DNA from: [Phialemoniopsis] sp. UDSM-2020
Lineage: Eukaryota; Ascomycota; Sordariomycetes; Thyridiales; Thyridiaceae
Length of the DNA: 64,000 nucleotides
Assembly: GCA_018873225.1 (NCBI GenBank)
Contig: JAEILZ010000007.1
Span: 1,798,001 to 1,862,000, forward strand
Direction: 5' to 3'
In this document: positions 11,138-21,462 of the stretch, piece by piece
Layout of the letters: each line of letters begins with the position of its first letter
Numbering within the stretch: the stretch's first letter is position 1
Position numbers and translations under genes: made by a program
The notes under the pieces: model-generated
Database searches by the model: none
What the model was told of the DNA's origin: nothing
The model's input: only the letters and a program-made list of their open reading frames with translations

Positions 11138-13767
11138 TCAACGATTACGGTCATTAGGAGAGTCCCAGCTGGAGCCCGAGCGGCTAGAGTTTGAGCCCAC
11201 ACCACTGGAAAGCATGGTGAACCAGCCCTCGGGTCTTTGAGGGCGCCTAATCCTCTGAGGAGCAGGCGACAAAATTGCTTGCTCAATATCCGAGTCAGCA
11301 TCGGTTGGCCTGTTAGCCGCACGGGACGGAACACGCGAGATGTCCTCATCACTATCGTCCTGATATGGTTCGTATCTCGGACTTGAGGTGCCACCTCGAG
11401 CGAGCGACCTGACTACATCGCCCTTGCAAATTGGGCAGGTCCTTCTCCTAGTAGTCAACCAAGGCGTGCTAGGTGGTGTTAGTATAAGTGCTCAAACCAA
11501 AGGGGGGATCTGGGGGAAACTTACATGCACTCGGCGTGAAACTCATGGCCACAAGGCAAACTCATCACTTGGCTGACTCCATCAACGTACTCCTCAAGAC
11601 AGACGACACACTCCGATTGCCTTGCCATATACTTCTTCCACTCACTCGATACGTGAGAGGGGCCAGGTTCACCGTCGATCCTAGCTGGTGATCTAGGCCG
11701 CTGCAGGGCTGCATCCACCGTCAATAAGTCCGCATCAGGGATACCCGTAGTGGTCCTTGAGCGAGGCCTGGGCCGGGGTGAGCTAGTGCCCTGGAGCAGG
11801 GGCGTCGTCGGAGAGGAGGTGTTGGGTGAGGCGATCCTCGGCGAGAGGCTCGGAGAGGGGGCGATGGTGTGGTAAGTTCGAACAGGCAAGCGCTCGACAA
11901 CAGACTTGGGCGCACGCCAACGCCTCCTGCGAATCCTGGCTCTCAGTATGAGTAGCGCATAGACCACACTTAGAGTGATAAGCGGGCTAATGACGAGTAC
12001 GAGTAGCGTGTCAAAGAAAGGGCTGGCACTGCTGGTAGGGGTGATGGTAACCCATAGGCCCTCATGAGGCGCATCGTCATAGTCAGACTCCTGCACAAGA
12101 GGCGTAGTGGTAGGATTCGGCTGCGGTTCAGTTGGGGAGAAATCGGCGCCGTCGTCGTCACCAAAGATCTTGGAGATGAGGCCGCCAGCAGAAGATGGTT
12201 TTGAATCGCCATCATCAGGAGAATGAGCTGCTTGTTTGCCCTCCGTATACTCTCCGCTGCCTGGCGTGATGCTACCGCCCTTGGGGCCATTGCCGTCTTT
12301 GGCTTGCTTGCCAGGCTGCTTCGCGGACTTTGCTGCAGAATTGTCGGTACCTTTGCCAGGTGTGTCCTTTGTTGCAGGGCCGTCTTTCCCTTGAGTAGTC
12401 TTGTCTGCCCCGACAAGGTCGGGATCACGCCAGTCCTGTACACCGATTTGAAAACTGTCCTCGGATCCGGAGGATGACTTGCCGGCCTTGGACTTGGGGC
12501 TTTTGTCAGAGGCCTTTTCGAGGCCGGTCCTGATGGCCTTGTCCTTCTCTTCACTCCAGTCGTCGACCAAGACCCAATCGAGACGTCCACTGCTTGGCGG
12601 GCGGCTCTTCTCAACCCCAGTATCGGATCGGGCTCCCCAATGAAACAGGCGCGACATCAGACCCGGTTGCTCCCCAGAGGGTGACCTGTTCGCCACCACA
12701 GCCTGCTTCTTGGTTGGCTGGGATTTGGGCTTCGGTGTTGCTGTCGGTTTGGTCCCGACTCGCGTGGTCATTGCTGCACCTGCTTGCTTGATCATCTTCT
12801 TCTTCCGCGGCTTGTCGAATTGCTGCACCTTGAGCGCGGCGTTGCCGTTATCGTCAATAATATCCTCAATGAAGCTACCAGGCTGCATCAATGACGAGAG
12901 CAGGTGAGCTGTGGTGTAGGCAGTAAATACGGCCGGGATCGAAACGTTGGACGTATCGCCCCTAGCAAACATCTGGATCAGGGGGCCGCCCTTGTGTCTA
13001 TCTCCCACAATGACGCCGACGGCACCTCGCCGCTGTGCCCACTTCACCTTTTCGAGGAAGCCACAGCCGCCCCTTCTCAGCAAGACAACCTTTCCAGTGA
13101 TCTCTGCGGTCTCCTGGATGGACTGGATGTCTGCATGGCTTGTGGGCCCCGTCGCTGTTTCCCGGAGCGAGATCTCTGTCTTTTGAAGTCTTTCGTGCAG
13201 ATAGTCGTCCGTACCGTCATCGACAGGCTTGGCCTTCGACCGCGGTTTCGAGACTAGCTCGTCGTCTTTATCGGAGAGAACGCTGCTCATGTCATCCACG
13301 TCCCGTTTGGAATTCTTCGCCTTGGCTGCGTCTACCACGGCTTTGTTGTGCGTGTTGATGGCATGAGTCGTCGTCTTTAGCGCTAAGTTTGTGCCGCCAT
13401 CGTCCCACCCGGGTATGTCGCTGCAACCCAGCTCGCCCGACCCTTCGCCATCCTGTAGATTGTCGTCACCAAATCCACTACCAATCCACAGCTGTCCGCT
13501 CAATCCGTGCGACGGCAACGGGGGCCCGAAGGCTGCCGGCCTCGCCGGGAAGAAGGTGCTGTTATCATCTGTGAGCGAGATGGCCGCGTTGGGCGGGAAG
13601 AGTGTGAAGGGCGCCGTGAACGAGAGGAAAGATCGGAGACGCGACTTGGACGCTATTGCAGGAGCGATCACAGGGCTAGGTCGGCGGAAGGAGGTGATAG
13701 ACCGACACAGGAGAAAGAGGGAAGCGGCGGAGAAGAGGGCGAGAATGGCCACCCGCGGAGGCCGCAT
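11138..13767 (-). CDS. PA-TM-RING E3 ubiquitin ligase
   Basis: Two exons, 13767-11525 and 11468-11138, give 857 aa. An N-terminal hydrophobic segment (about residues 6-25) acts as signal peptide or anchor. A protease-associated (PA) domain at about residues 200-300 contains GKVVLLRRGGCGF and the VPA-like IPAVFT stretch. A long polar, Lys/Ser/Gly-rich linker with acidic patches leads to one membrane segment (FDTLLVLVISPLITLSVVYA) with a cytosolic Arg cluster. The C-terminal RING-H2 finger is CVVCLEEY ... CGHEFHAEC | ITPWL ... CPIC, split by the 56-bp intron between its zinc ligands. Family role: membrane-bound ligases of the GRAIL/RNF13 type in Golgi, endosome or vacuole. The substrate is unknown. 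The domain call is secure. Confidence 0.92.
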
Positions 13768-15728
13768 GATTCTGGAGAGTCGGCCGGCGCCGAGACAGTG
13801 TCGAACAGAGTAGAAGAGATGGCGACGGCGGTGCCAGACGACCGACGTTCGTCACGGCCTGGCCCTGATTCAACAGGCGATCGCACCACAACCACGGCCG
13901 ACCATCCGGGCCTGCATCCAGCCCAAGGTCTCCCGCAGCAGGCAAATACGTCGGAGCGAAGGGAAACGGCGCAGAATGGGAATTTCGTACAAAAGAGAAT
14001 CGCAGCGCTGCAATCAAGAACAGACAGCCGGAGCAAGAGGCGGATGAGAGGTAGTCGAGGATTAAGGACGGCAGGCTGGGAGACCGCACCTGATGATGCA
14101 AATCAAATGCAGAGCAGAGCAAAGGACGAGAGGGGCTTTCCTGGTGGTTGGAGCAGGAGAGCCGAGAGTGGCGCCCCTTGGTACGCTAATGCTTGGGCTC
14201 ACGCGCGGCCTGACAGTGGCTGCTCTTCGAAGGGGGCCGCTATGCCTTCTATGGTGACTCAAGTAAACCTGCGGTGGCTGCCGCCGTCCACTAGCATCGT
14301 AGTTCCACCAAAACGGGGGGGCCTCATCCCCGCATATCGCTGCACTAACTCACACCCTGCTGGCCGTCGCCTGACCAGGGTTAGGCCATTTGGCGCATGT
14401 TATCCCGCCAGGGAGGACTCCATGATCAATTTCAATCACCACATGTGTGTACAGTGTTCCCATGGCCTGGCTTAAGCTTCGTCATATGAGGCATGTCTCC
14501 ATTCCGGCTATATCACATGCGGACATCTTAATTAAGGAAGTTGCACCAGGTCGCACGCAGGTCGCAGACAATGGTGTCCCAGCAGGTTTCACCTAATTAA
14601 TAACGTTCCTTTTTATTTCCTACTGCAGGGCGGCTCAGCTGCTTGGGTCTGAACACTCTACGTTTTAAGGTTAAATAGCCCGCCCCCAGACGTCGTCATG
14701 AAGTCAACAATGCATGCTCACTTACTCGTGTCGATGACATAATTTCCAGGCGCAAGACTGGCAATCAACATAGCAATGAGGTGACGAATCACTTGACAAT
14801 TTCCCTCTGTTATCAACTGAGAACCACCCAACAGGATCAGTTTCAAGGCATCAGAGAGGATGGTCCCGCTACTCTATTTAACGTAAATGCATCTAGTTGT
14901 CAGTAGCCTGTATATGTACAGGTTGATCAAAACCGGTCAGTCTTTACGACACCCACTTGCATAGGGGAATTATACGAGGAAAAGGAGACTAGACTCCCAA
15001 GTGGATGTCAGAAAGGTTGACGGTTTTGAATCAATCTCTACCTGAATTACTAACAAACTGAATGATTCATATGCGCTTAGGTAGTGGCATAATCCCTGGT
15101 GATCAGTTATGAATTGAGGTACGTCGAGAAGGAAAACCGTCAACTAATCTGTCACCCACTTGACTCCTAGCTGTGAGTGATCTTTTTATATGATGATCAA
15201 CTCTAATGGCGCACCGGCTTACGGAATACGCTGATCCTGTTGTGACTCTGGATCTCCACTCCTCGTACGTGCTGCGATACCTAGCTGTAGGCTTGAACCC
15301 CGGTTCCCTTGGCAAAGCTTCGTCAGGCCTTGAACTGAAGGGCCAGAAAGCCATTCTATTACCCGACCTTGAACAAGTCAGACTCCGTGTAGCTTACTCA
15401 TATCACCCCTGTGAACATTCTTTAGAGGGTACAGTATGCTTGTATCTCGGTGCCAAAGGCCGGGAGCCTCAAGCCTCGAGACTTATCGGTGCTAGCCACC
15501 ACAAAACGGCTACTTACAGGTTACAATAACACATTAAAAGATCGCGCATGAGCCAAGCTGAGTAAAATGTTCTCTGTTCGCCAATGGCGTCGTGGCGGAA
15601 AATTTCCACGACCTAGTAAACGCCTGCCCCTGATGTAAAATTTCCAGACAGCCCAATTCCAGGTATACCAATATCAGTTCCAATGCTTCCCAACGCCTGC
15701 CCAGCCCAGCCTTGCTCGCCTTCGAGCA
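13768..15728. other. 2-kb gap with repeat relics
   Basis: No convincing gene. Bases 13768-14480 are GC-rich and have long antisense frames, probably promoter and leader of the RING gene. From about 14500 to 15560 the DNA is more AT-rich and holds an imperfect inverted repeat with a third related copy (14928-15172). A small palindrome around 15587-15610 contains GTCGTGG ... CCACGAC arms. Confidence 0.4.
14928..15172. repeat. Imperfect inverted repeat with a third copy
   Basis: A word of about 35 bp built around CAAAACCG...CCCACTTG occurs forward near 14929-14962, inverted near 14998-15035 and forward again near 15133-15165. The first two arms match at most positions with one-base indels and mainly transition-type differences. 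No open frame encodes a transposase. This looks like a decayed mobile-element end or foldback element. Confidence 0.5.
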
Positions 15729-16607
15729 TCAACCCTGAATGTCGAGCATCTGCTTGAGCATCGTCTCCGAGCCCCGGTACCACCGACCCCTCTCTTCGAG
15801 GTCGTCCTGCACCCCTCCCAGCGCCGCTTCCTTGCGCCTCCTCGCCTCGTTCGCCGCCGCCGCCGTGTTCTGCCGCCTCGCCTCCAAGGGGCCCAGTTCA
15901 GCCTGCAGGCGCTCCATCTCCTTTTGCTTGCGCGGTACCTGCGACTGCAGCTGCTGCAGCTGCCGGTCGAGCTCGTGCCGCTCCGCTTTCCGCTCGTTGA
16001 CCAACTCCAACGTTCGCGACAGCGGCAGGTTCAGCAGCGGGTTGGCCCCTGGCGCCTGCGCCGCCTTGAGCTCGGCGACGCGTTCCTCCAGCCCGGCGAT
16101 CTTACCGGGCAGCTCCCTAAGCGCGGTCGTCTCGGTCCTGATCCCCTCATACCGGCGGCTCAGCTCGCGGCCTTTCCGTTCCAACTCCGCCACCATGTCG
16201 GCCACCTCCATCTTGAGCGCCTTGAGCTCCGACTTGGCCGCCAGGTTCTGCTTTTCCAAGTCGATGTTCTCCTGCGGCGTGACGATCAGGGGCGGGTCGC
16301 CCACTATGGCGCGGATGAACTTTTCTTTTGTGACCTGCTCGACGTAGGAGAAGCGCAATTTTGAGAACAGCTCCTTGTAATGAGCCAGGTCCATCTCCAG
16401 GCTCGCCGGCGTCGGCGCGTCCATGGATGAGTTTGACACGTCCGAAGTGCGGACCGGGTTGGCATCCTGGCCTATGGCGCTGGAAATGGGCTCGCTGATC
16501 TTGATGATAGATATCTCTTGCCCATCTTGCAAGTCTTCCAGCTTTTGAAGAACATCCTCCGCCCGTTGCCGGTCCACCTTGGGGGTTGCTGAACTGCGCC
16601 TGGCCAT
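15729..16607 (-). CDS. Sos7-like kinetochore coiled-coil protein
   Basis: A single exon of 292 aa. The conserved block is ELFSKLRFSYVEQVTKEKF followed by IRAIVGDPPLIV (about residues 78-108), which I associate with the fungal Sos7 kinetochore family. The remainder, from about residue 115 to 275, is almost continuous coiled coil rich in Glu, Leu, Lys and Ala with one short Pro/Gly break (APGANPLLNLPLS). Family role: partner of Spc7/KNL1 at the outer kinetochore. The start at 16607 precedes a short disordered stretch and has no upstream in-frame competitor that fits better. Divergent from the RS-rich gene at 17045. The coiled-coil nature is seen directly; the Sos7 name rests on motif memory. 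Confidence 0.8.
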   Translation of the reverse strand: MARRSSATPKVDRQRAEDVLQKLEDLQDGQEISIIKISEPISSAIGQDANPVRTSDVSNSSMDAPTPASLEMDLAHYKELFSKLRFSYVEQVTKEKFIRAIVGDPPLIVTPQENIDLEKQNLAAKSELKALKMEVADMVAELERKGRELSRRYEGIRTETTALRELPGKIAGLEERVAELKAAQAPGANPLLNLPLSRTLELVNERKAERHELDRQLQQLQSQVPRKQKEMERLQAELGPLEARRQNTAAAANEARRRKEAALGGVQDDLEERGRWYRGSETMLKQMLDIQG

Positions 16608-17044
16608 GTTGTGTGGAGGAGCCTAGTAGTGTACAAAAGCGCGCAAAGACAAGCCGTCTGATTAAAGAATTACAGTGTGAGTTCAGCGAAATGTAACCCC
16701 TCAATCATTCTTTGTATTGAAGCAGGCTTGTGATGTTCGCGGGATGATCAATAACAGCAGGCATGTTTACTTTAGGCGAAAAGAGGCTAGCGTCAAGATT
16801 CTCACCCACTTTGACGCTGGAGCAGTAACGTCCCACCGTTATCGATAAGAGCCCGCTCTTTATCGATACCCCAAAAGTTGACCCAGTCGCCGCCGCCTCC
16901 ACCACGACATGATCAGACCGACTCGACTTCGCGCATATTCCACACTGCAACGCCTCGGGCCGCGACATATTCAAGTATCTATTTTTGGATGTGGCCGCTT
17001 CAGTAGTACTACCAGTCTTTGTATTTTGGTATAGCTTGGCAGAT
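16608..17044. promoter_or_regulatory. Divergent promoter, Sos7-like / RS-rich gene
   Basis: The 437 bp separates two divergent starts and should hold both promoters. No TATA box stands out. Near 16840-16866 there is a small inverted word, TTATCGATAA and TTTATCGATA, repeated about 20 bp apart. No gene seen. Confidence 0.35.
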
Positions 17045-18303
17045 ATGGCGTCCAAGAACGACGAAATTATTACGGACGACTACGTCGCAGAGCTCCTGGC
17101 CAGTGATGCCAAGGACTGCTCGCTTAGGTACTCTGCGATGGGCCTAGAGGGCTACAACTCCTCTTCAAGGTCAGCACATGCGATTCTTATCACGAGCTGA
17201 TTGTGATGCAAGGAGCTGACCGTAGCTTCAGACCGACGAACAAGAGCAAACCCAACACTCGCTTCCTCCAACACATCATCAAATCGACCACGAATCACAA
17301 CGCAGCGCTCCTGGCAAAAGAGGCCGCCGAATCGCAAGCACGACTGCAGGAGCTCGCCGAAGCAGAAGAAAAGAAGAGGAGAAAGAACAATCCTGAGCCC
17401 AAGGATGTCCGACGGCGGCAACTCGGAGATATCGCTGCGATCCTCTCAGGAGGCCGCAAGTCCCGACGCGACAAAGATGAGTCTGGAAAGGGAAGAAGCT
17501 CCGAACGGAAGGAGAAAGGAGACAAGTCTAGAGATGGCGAAACCTCGTCAAGACCACATCGACGGGATCGAGATAGGAGCAGATCCCCCCATCGATCATC
17601 TCGCGGCGATCGCAGGGATAGACGCAGCGAGGTTGACGAAGAGAGGTCACACGCTCGCCACAGACGACGCCATGACACGTCAGACGGCGAGGACGCGCAT
17701 AGATCCAGCCGAAGACGCAGAGACAGGTCACGATCACCCGACGCCAGACCAAGCAAGCATCGGCAAAGGTCACCATTGCATCGACACCATCCCGACTGCG
17801 ACGCTGATATAGGGTCCGGGAGAAGGCGCGAGAGACGCAGGGTACAGGGTTCTAGATCACAGACCCCTGTCAACGAAGGCGACGAGGAGGACTCAGACCC
17901 CTTGGAAGACATCATCGGGCCATCACTAGCCCCTCAGGCATCCATACCCAGGGGACGGGGTGCAGCATCGAGTTCATCTGGGATCGACCGCCGTTTCTCG
18001 GCCTCTTACGACCCGAAGAGTGATGTACAACCGGATACACATCCGTCAGCAGACGGTTGGGATGACGCCGTGGAGGCGTTTAGGGATCGCCAGAAGTGGA
18101 AGAAGCAAGGGGCAGACCGCCTGCGGGCGGCCGGGTTCACGGATGACCAGATCAAGAAGTGGGAAAAAGGCGGTGCCGAGAATGCGGACGCAGACCCGGG
18201 CGATTTCCAGTGGACAAAGAAGGGAGAGAAGCGAGAGTGGGATAGGGGAAAGACGGTTGGTGATGACGGCGAGACGACAGCCGAGGCCGATTGGAGCAAA
18301 TAA
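17045..18303 (+). CDS. RS-rich nuclear protein, pre-mRNA splicing factor-like
   Basis: Two exons, 17045-17169 and 17226-18303, give 400 aa, with a serine codon split by a 56-bp intron. The N-terminal part has a conserved fungal block RFRPTNKSKPNTRFLQHII followed by NHNAALLAKEAAESQARL and RRQLGDIAAIL. The middle (about residues 115-255) is an Arg/Ser/Asp/His-rich domain with many RSR, DRS and SRR words typical of splicing-associated proteins. A short C-terminal block has WDDAVEAFRDRQKWKKQG and GFTDDQIKKWEKGG. Fungal homologues are often labelled pre-mRNA-splicing factor 38B-like; I infer a nuclear RNA-processing role but the molecular function is not shown by the sequence. Confidence 0.82.
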
Positions 18304-18850
18304 CATCCACCATTTGCTCTGAGGTCATCTGCCTGACGACTTGCATACCTTGCGAAGCCTCTCGGAAGCAGTGAATAGGATTTGTTCTTGGTCTGCGTTG
18401 GGGAGACCATATATCATGGAGTGTTTAGTGGCCGCTCCTACCCGCCGCAGGGATTAGGATGTCTCAGCCCTTCGAGCGTCGTTGACTGCTCGTTGAAATT
18501 GCGACCTGTCTGAATATAACAGGGAGTTGCAGCCCCCGATATTCGGTTCTTCTCACACCCTCTCATGCAGCCACACACGTACAATTATTCTCTTTGCCGA
18601 GTTATCCTTACGCAATGCCTCCTGTGGCCTCTTGTGATTCGTGATACGAACCACGCCAGTGCATCATATCCAAGAGACCCTGAGCAGACAGCGGGGAACC
18701 GGACGCTGACCCGTCGGCGCCTTCTATCGCTGGGCGTGCTTTGACTTACAGAACTGGTTACGCAAACAAGGCAGAGGTGCAGCCGCGGCTCACCGGGTTG
18801 TCACTGCGTACTGATGATGTGTGACGAGACCTTGTCACATCCCGTCTGGA

Positions 18851-18866
18851 ACTCGTAATTACGAGT
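18851..18866. repeat. 16-bp perfect palindrome
   Basis: ACTCGTAATTACGAGT reads the same on both strands. It lies in intergenic DNA about 1 kb upstream of the gene at 19883, and just downstream of a looser inverted word GATGTG...CACATC. It may be a dimeric-regulator site; this is inference. Confidence 0.6.
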
Positions 18867-19331
18867 CTGCTTTGACAAACAGCATGGCGTGGTCCCCGCC
18901 CCTCCTCTGATAGTCACGGCCATGCCGACGACGAGAATGGTCCCTCTGGTGTTGCCAGCCTGCTCAGTTATGAGCAATCATTTATGGTGGTGCGTTTGCC
19001 TTTGCTAGCGCGACGGTAGTCAGGGACTTGGACCAGCTCACCGGTTTCACAGAAGGATCGTCTGTTCGTGTTAGACTTGGCGGAAAAGAGAGAATGTCTC
19101 GAGACGCGCTGAGTCGCAACCAGCATGGCAAAAGGTTGCTTGTCACTTGATGCCTTGGGGGCTGCCTAGGGGCGGGGTTTCCCACGACTACTCGGCGCCT
19201 TCTGCATGTGGCGAGATGAAGTATAGTTCATATGCGGACTGTTCGCCGAGGCCTCATTAGTTACCGCCTCTCGATGATGTCGCAGCCTGTCAAGGTGCGG
19301 TTGCGGAGCGAGGCCGGGCTCTTATTGGCTG

Positions 19332-19435
19332 GATTGAAACCGGTGAGAATGTGTGGTGTTTTCGCAGTGGAGACCCCTTTAAGTGTCAATCTGCTCCCAC
19401 ATCCTGCATCCCTCTCATTCTTACCGGTTTCAATC
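19332..19435. repeat. 20-bp inverted repeat, 64-bp spacer
   Basis: Left arm GATTGAAACCGGTGAGAATG (19332-19351) and right arm 19416-19435, its reverse complement with a single transition. Similarity stops abruptly outside the arms. The arms are long for chance and the spacer is too short to encode a protein; a miniature element or foldback is possible. Confidence 0.6.
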
Positions 19436-19770
19436 GACATCTTTTCTCTACTATAGACTGCGTCCAGTCTAGCTGCTTGAGATCCCACAGACCCTTGACT
19501 AGGGGTGCGATTGGACGGCTTCTCGACTTCGCGCAGCTCTGGCCCTGGTTTCTGGCCGCGATGACCCGTGGATGACAGTGCCATTGGACGAGGTGCGGCC
19601 CTATCGTGCCCTCCCAGGCTGTAGAACGTGATCGCCAACGCCCTGCAGGGTCGCACACTGGTCCGATGTTGGGATCGAGTTATGGACGGGGAGGGCTTCG
19701 GTGTGGTCGATCCATTTCCAAGCGCTGGACGGTGAAGAGGTAGCTTTAGGATACTAGAGGGCCTTTTGTG

Positions 19771-19779
19771 TATATAAAG
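19771..19779 (+). promoter_or_regulatory. TATA box of the gene at 19883
   Basis: TATATAAAG, 112 bp upstream of the ATG at 19883, with a CT-rich leader between. A strong match at a typical fungal distance. Confidence 0.55.
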
Positions 19780-19882
19780 ACAATTGATTTCCCTCAATTC
19801 TCGAGTGATCCATATACTCTTCACACTCAAAATTTCTCCCAGTTCCTAGAAATACTACAAGACTCAAGTCAGTTCAAGCACC

Positions 19883-21275
19883 ATGAAACAAGCCGCAGAT
19901 ATCGAGACCATGGCCGGGGGTCAAGTAAGTATACTGCAATTCCAACAAACATTGATTACTAGTATTGAGCATTCCACTGACATTCGTATTGCAACAGGCG
20001 AAGTCCAAGGAGCCTGACCCGCTCTTCAGAGTAGGAGGGCTCCTCGGTACCCACCGCTTCAAACCATTGACCAAGGATGTTCTCAAGCTCGACCAAAACG
20101 ACCGAGTCGGCCTGATTCCTGATTACAACATTCCGACACATGGAACGGCGTTGAACATTGGTATCAATGTTCTTGAAGGGGTCCCGCCTTTGCAACTCAA
20201 GGTGACAGCCTTCGATCCGGCTCTTGGTGATATCCTTACGCGGTCGTGGACTTCGTCTGACGGGCAGAAAAAGACCGTCGAGTTGCCTGCGTTGGCGGTC
20301 CAGGATGTTGTTGAGGCGGGACACCGCTTTGACAAACACATTCGAGACAATGCTGTCGCGTGGGCGAACAAGCAGGGAGGATCCATCGGTATCGTGGCAT
20401 CCCTTGCCGAGAAAGGTGATGTAGGTCTTTGCAATATGCTTCTTTCGCTCTTCCACTTTCTTCGTCCTTGCTATTGAGACTGATGCTTCCATCAAGGAGA
20501 GCTTGCCCTACGCCAGCCTTTTCTACAACTGTGCCGCCTTGATGTTCTGCGCTGGTAAGTCTTTCAAATCTTTCTACACACACTCGCCCTCGTGCTTGCG
20601 AAGACTAACCCAACTCGCTTGTTCTAGCACACAAGACCGGCTCTGCTTCGCTCGACCCTTCCACCACTGACAAAGGGGTCTTCGACCAGACCCAAGTCAT
20701 TGATGAGCAGGGCTACCCACTGCGAGGCAAGGCTTCAATACCGCGCATGATCTTGTATCAGCTCGACTCTGTTCTCACCCTACAGACCTGCTGCCACTTC
20801 CAGGAACGCTTTCTTGCGGACCTTGAGGCTCTGCGACAAAAGCCAGGGGACATCAAGCTGGCCCGGGAGCACTACTTTATCGCGCTTGTGGCTCTGTGTA
20901 GCAACAGCATCTCGATCTTCAAAGATCAGAGACGCAGAGCCGTGGACAATCAACAGAAGGCAAGTGAACCCGAAAACCACTCGAGTGTCCATGGAAAGCA
21001 TCAATATACTGACATCATTTTCTGTTTAGGGGGAATACTCTGTTCCTGCGTCTGTCTGGGGCATCAATAGCGCATTGACGACGCTCATTTCTCAATACCA
21101 GAAGTGGGAGGCTGCGAATGATATTCCCGGTACAGAGGCAGTTGTTGACACCGACCCTGCCATTGCAAAGTATCACGAGGATGTTGCAAAAAGCAAGTTG
21201 GGCCAGGGAGGACAAGACATTGAAACTCTCGACTGCTGGCTGCAGAAGTTCCCGGTGCGAGGATCTTCGAATTAA
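19883..21275 (+). CDS. Hypothetical five-exon protein
   Basis: Exons 19883-19924, 19998-20420, 20497-20554, 20628-20959 and 21030-21275 join in phase to 366 aa. I do not recognise the family. There is no signal peptide or clear membrane segment; the protein looks soluble and mixed alpha/beta, with hydrophobic helices around YASLFYNCAALMFCAA and IPRMILYQLDSVLTLQ and a Cys pair in QTCCHFQERF. The N-terminus after intron 1 has FRVGGLLGTHRFKPLTKDV. The fourth intron uses a GC donor (AAG|GCAAGT at 20960) and ends TTTAG. A TATA box lies 112 bp upstream. The 3' end is 187 bp from the end of convergent ERV41. Likely real because five exons keep frame; the function is open. Confidence 0.75.
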
Positions 21276-21462
21276 TGTCGGATGTTGCTGCGTGTTTCTC
21301 TGTCGCGAACCAAAGATGTAATTTGAGAATCTTGTCATTTCCTCATTGCTGTTCTAGATCAGATTGGTATAGTGTAAGCACGTCATCAAACAAAATACAA
21401 AAAAATGCCGCTTCTTTTCACATCTGCCCACGCTCAAACTTCGCCGTGGTCCAGAACGCTTT

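Larger units (their letters stand above)
18304..19882. other. 1.6-kb gap with palindromic elements
   Basis: No convincing gene. It contains a perfect 16-bp palindrome at 18851-18866, a 20-bp near-perfect inverted repeat at 19332-19435, and a TATA box at 19771-19779 that belongs to the next gene. A minus-strand frame at 19261-19830 has no recognisable protein character. Confidence 0.45.

Noticed and set aside
13507..14475. Plus-strand 322-aa frame
   Set aside because: Arg/Gly-rich low-complexity translation antisense to the RING gene's start and promoter; no conserved motif.
15206..15330. tRNA-like word near 15290 (a CTTGAACCCCGGTTCCC stretch)
   Set aside because: No matching A box, acceptor stem or cloverleaf could be folded around it.
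19261..19830. Minus-strand 189-aa frame
   Set aside because: Spans an inverted repeat and the TATA region of the next gene; composition is not protein-like.
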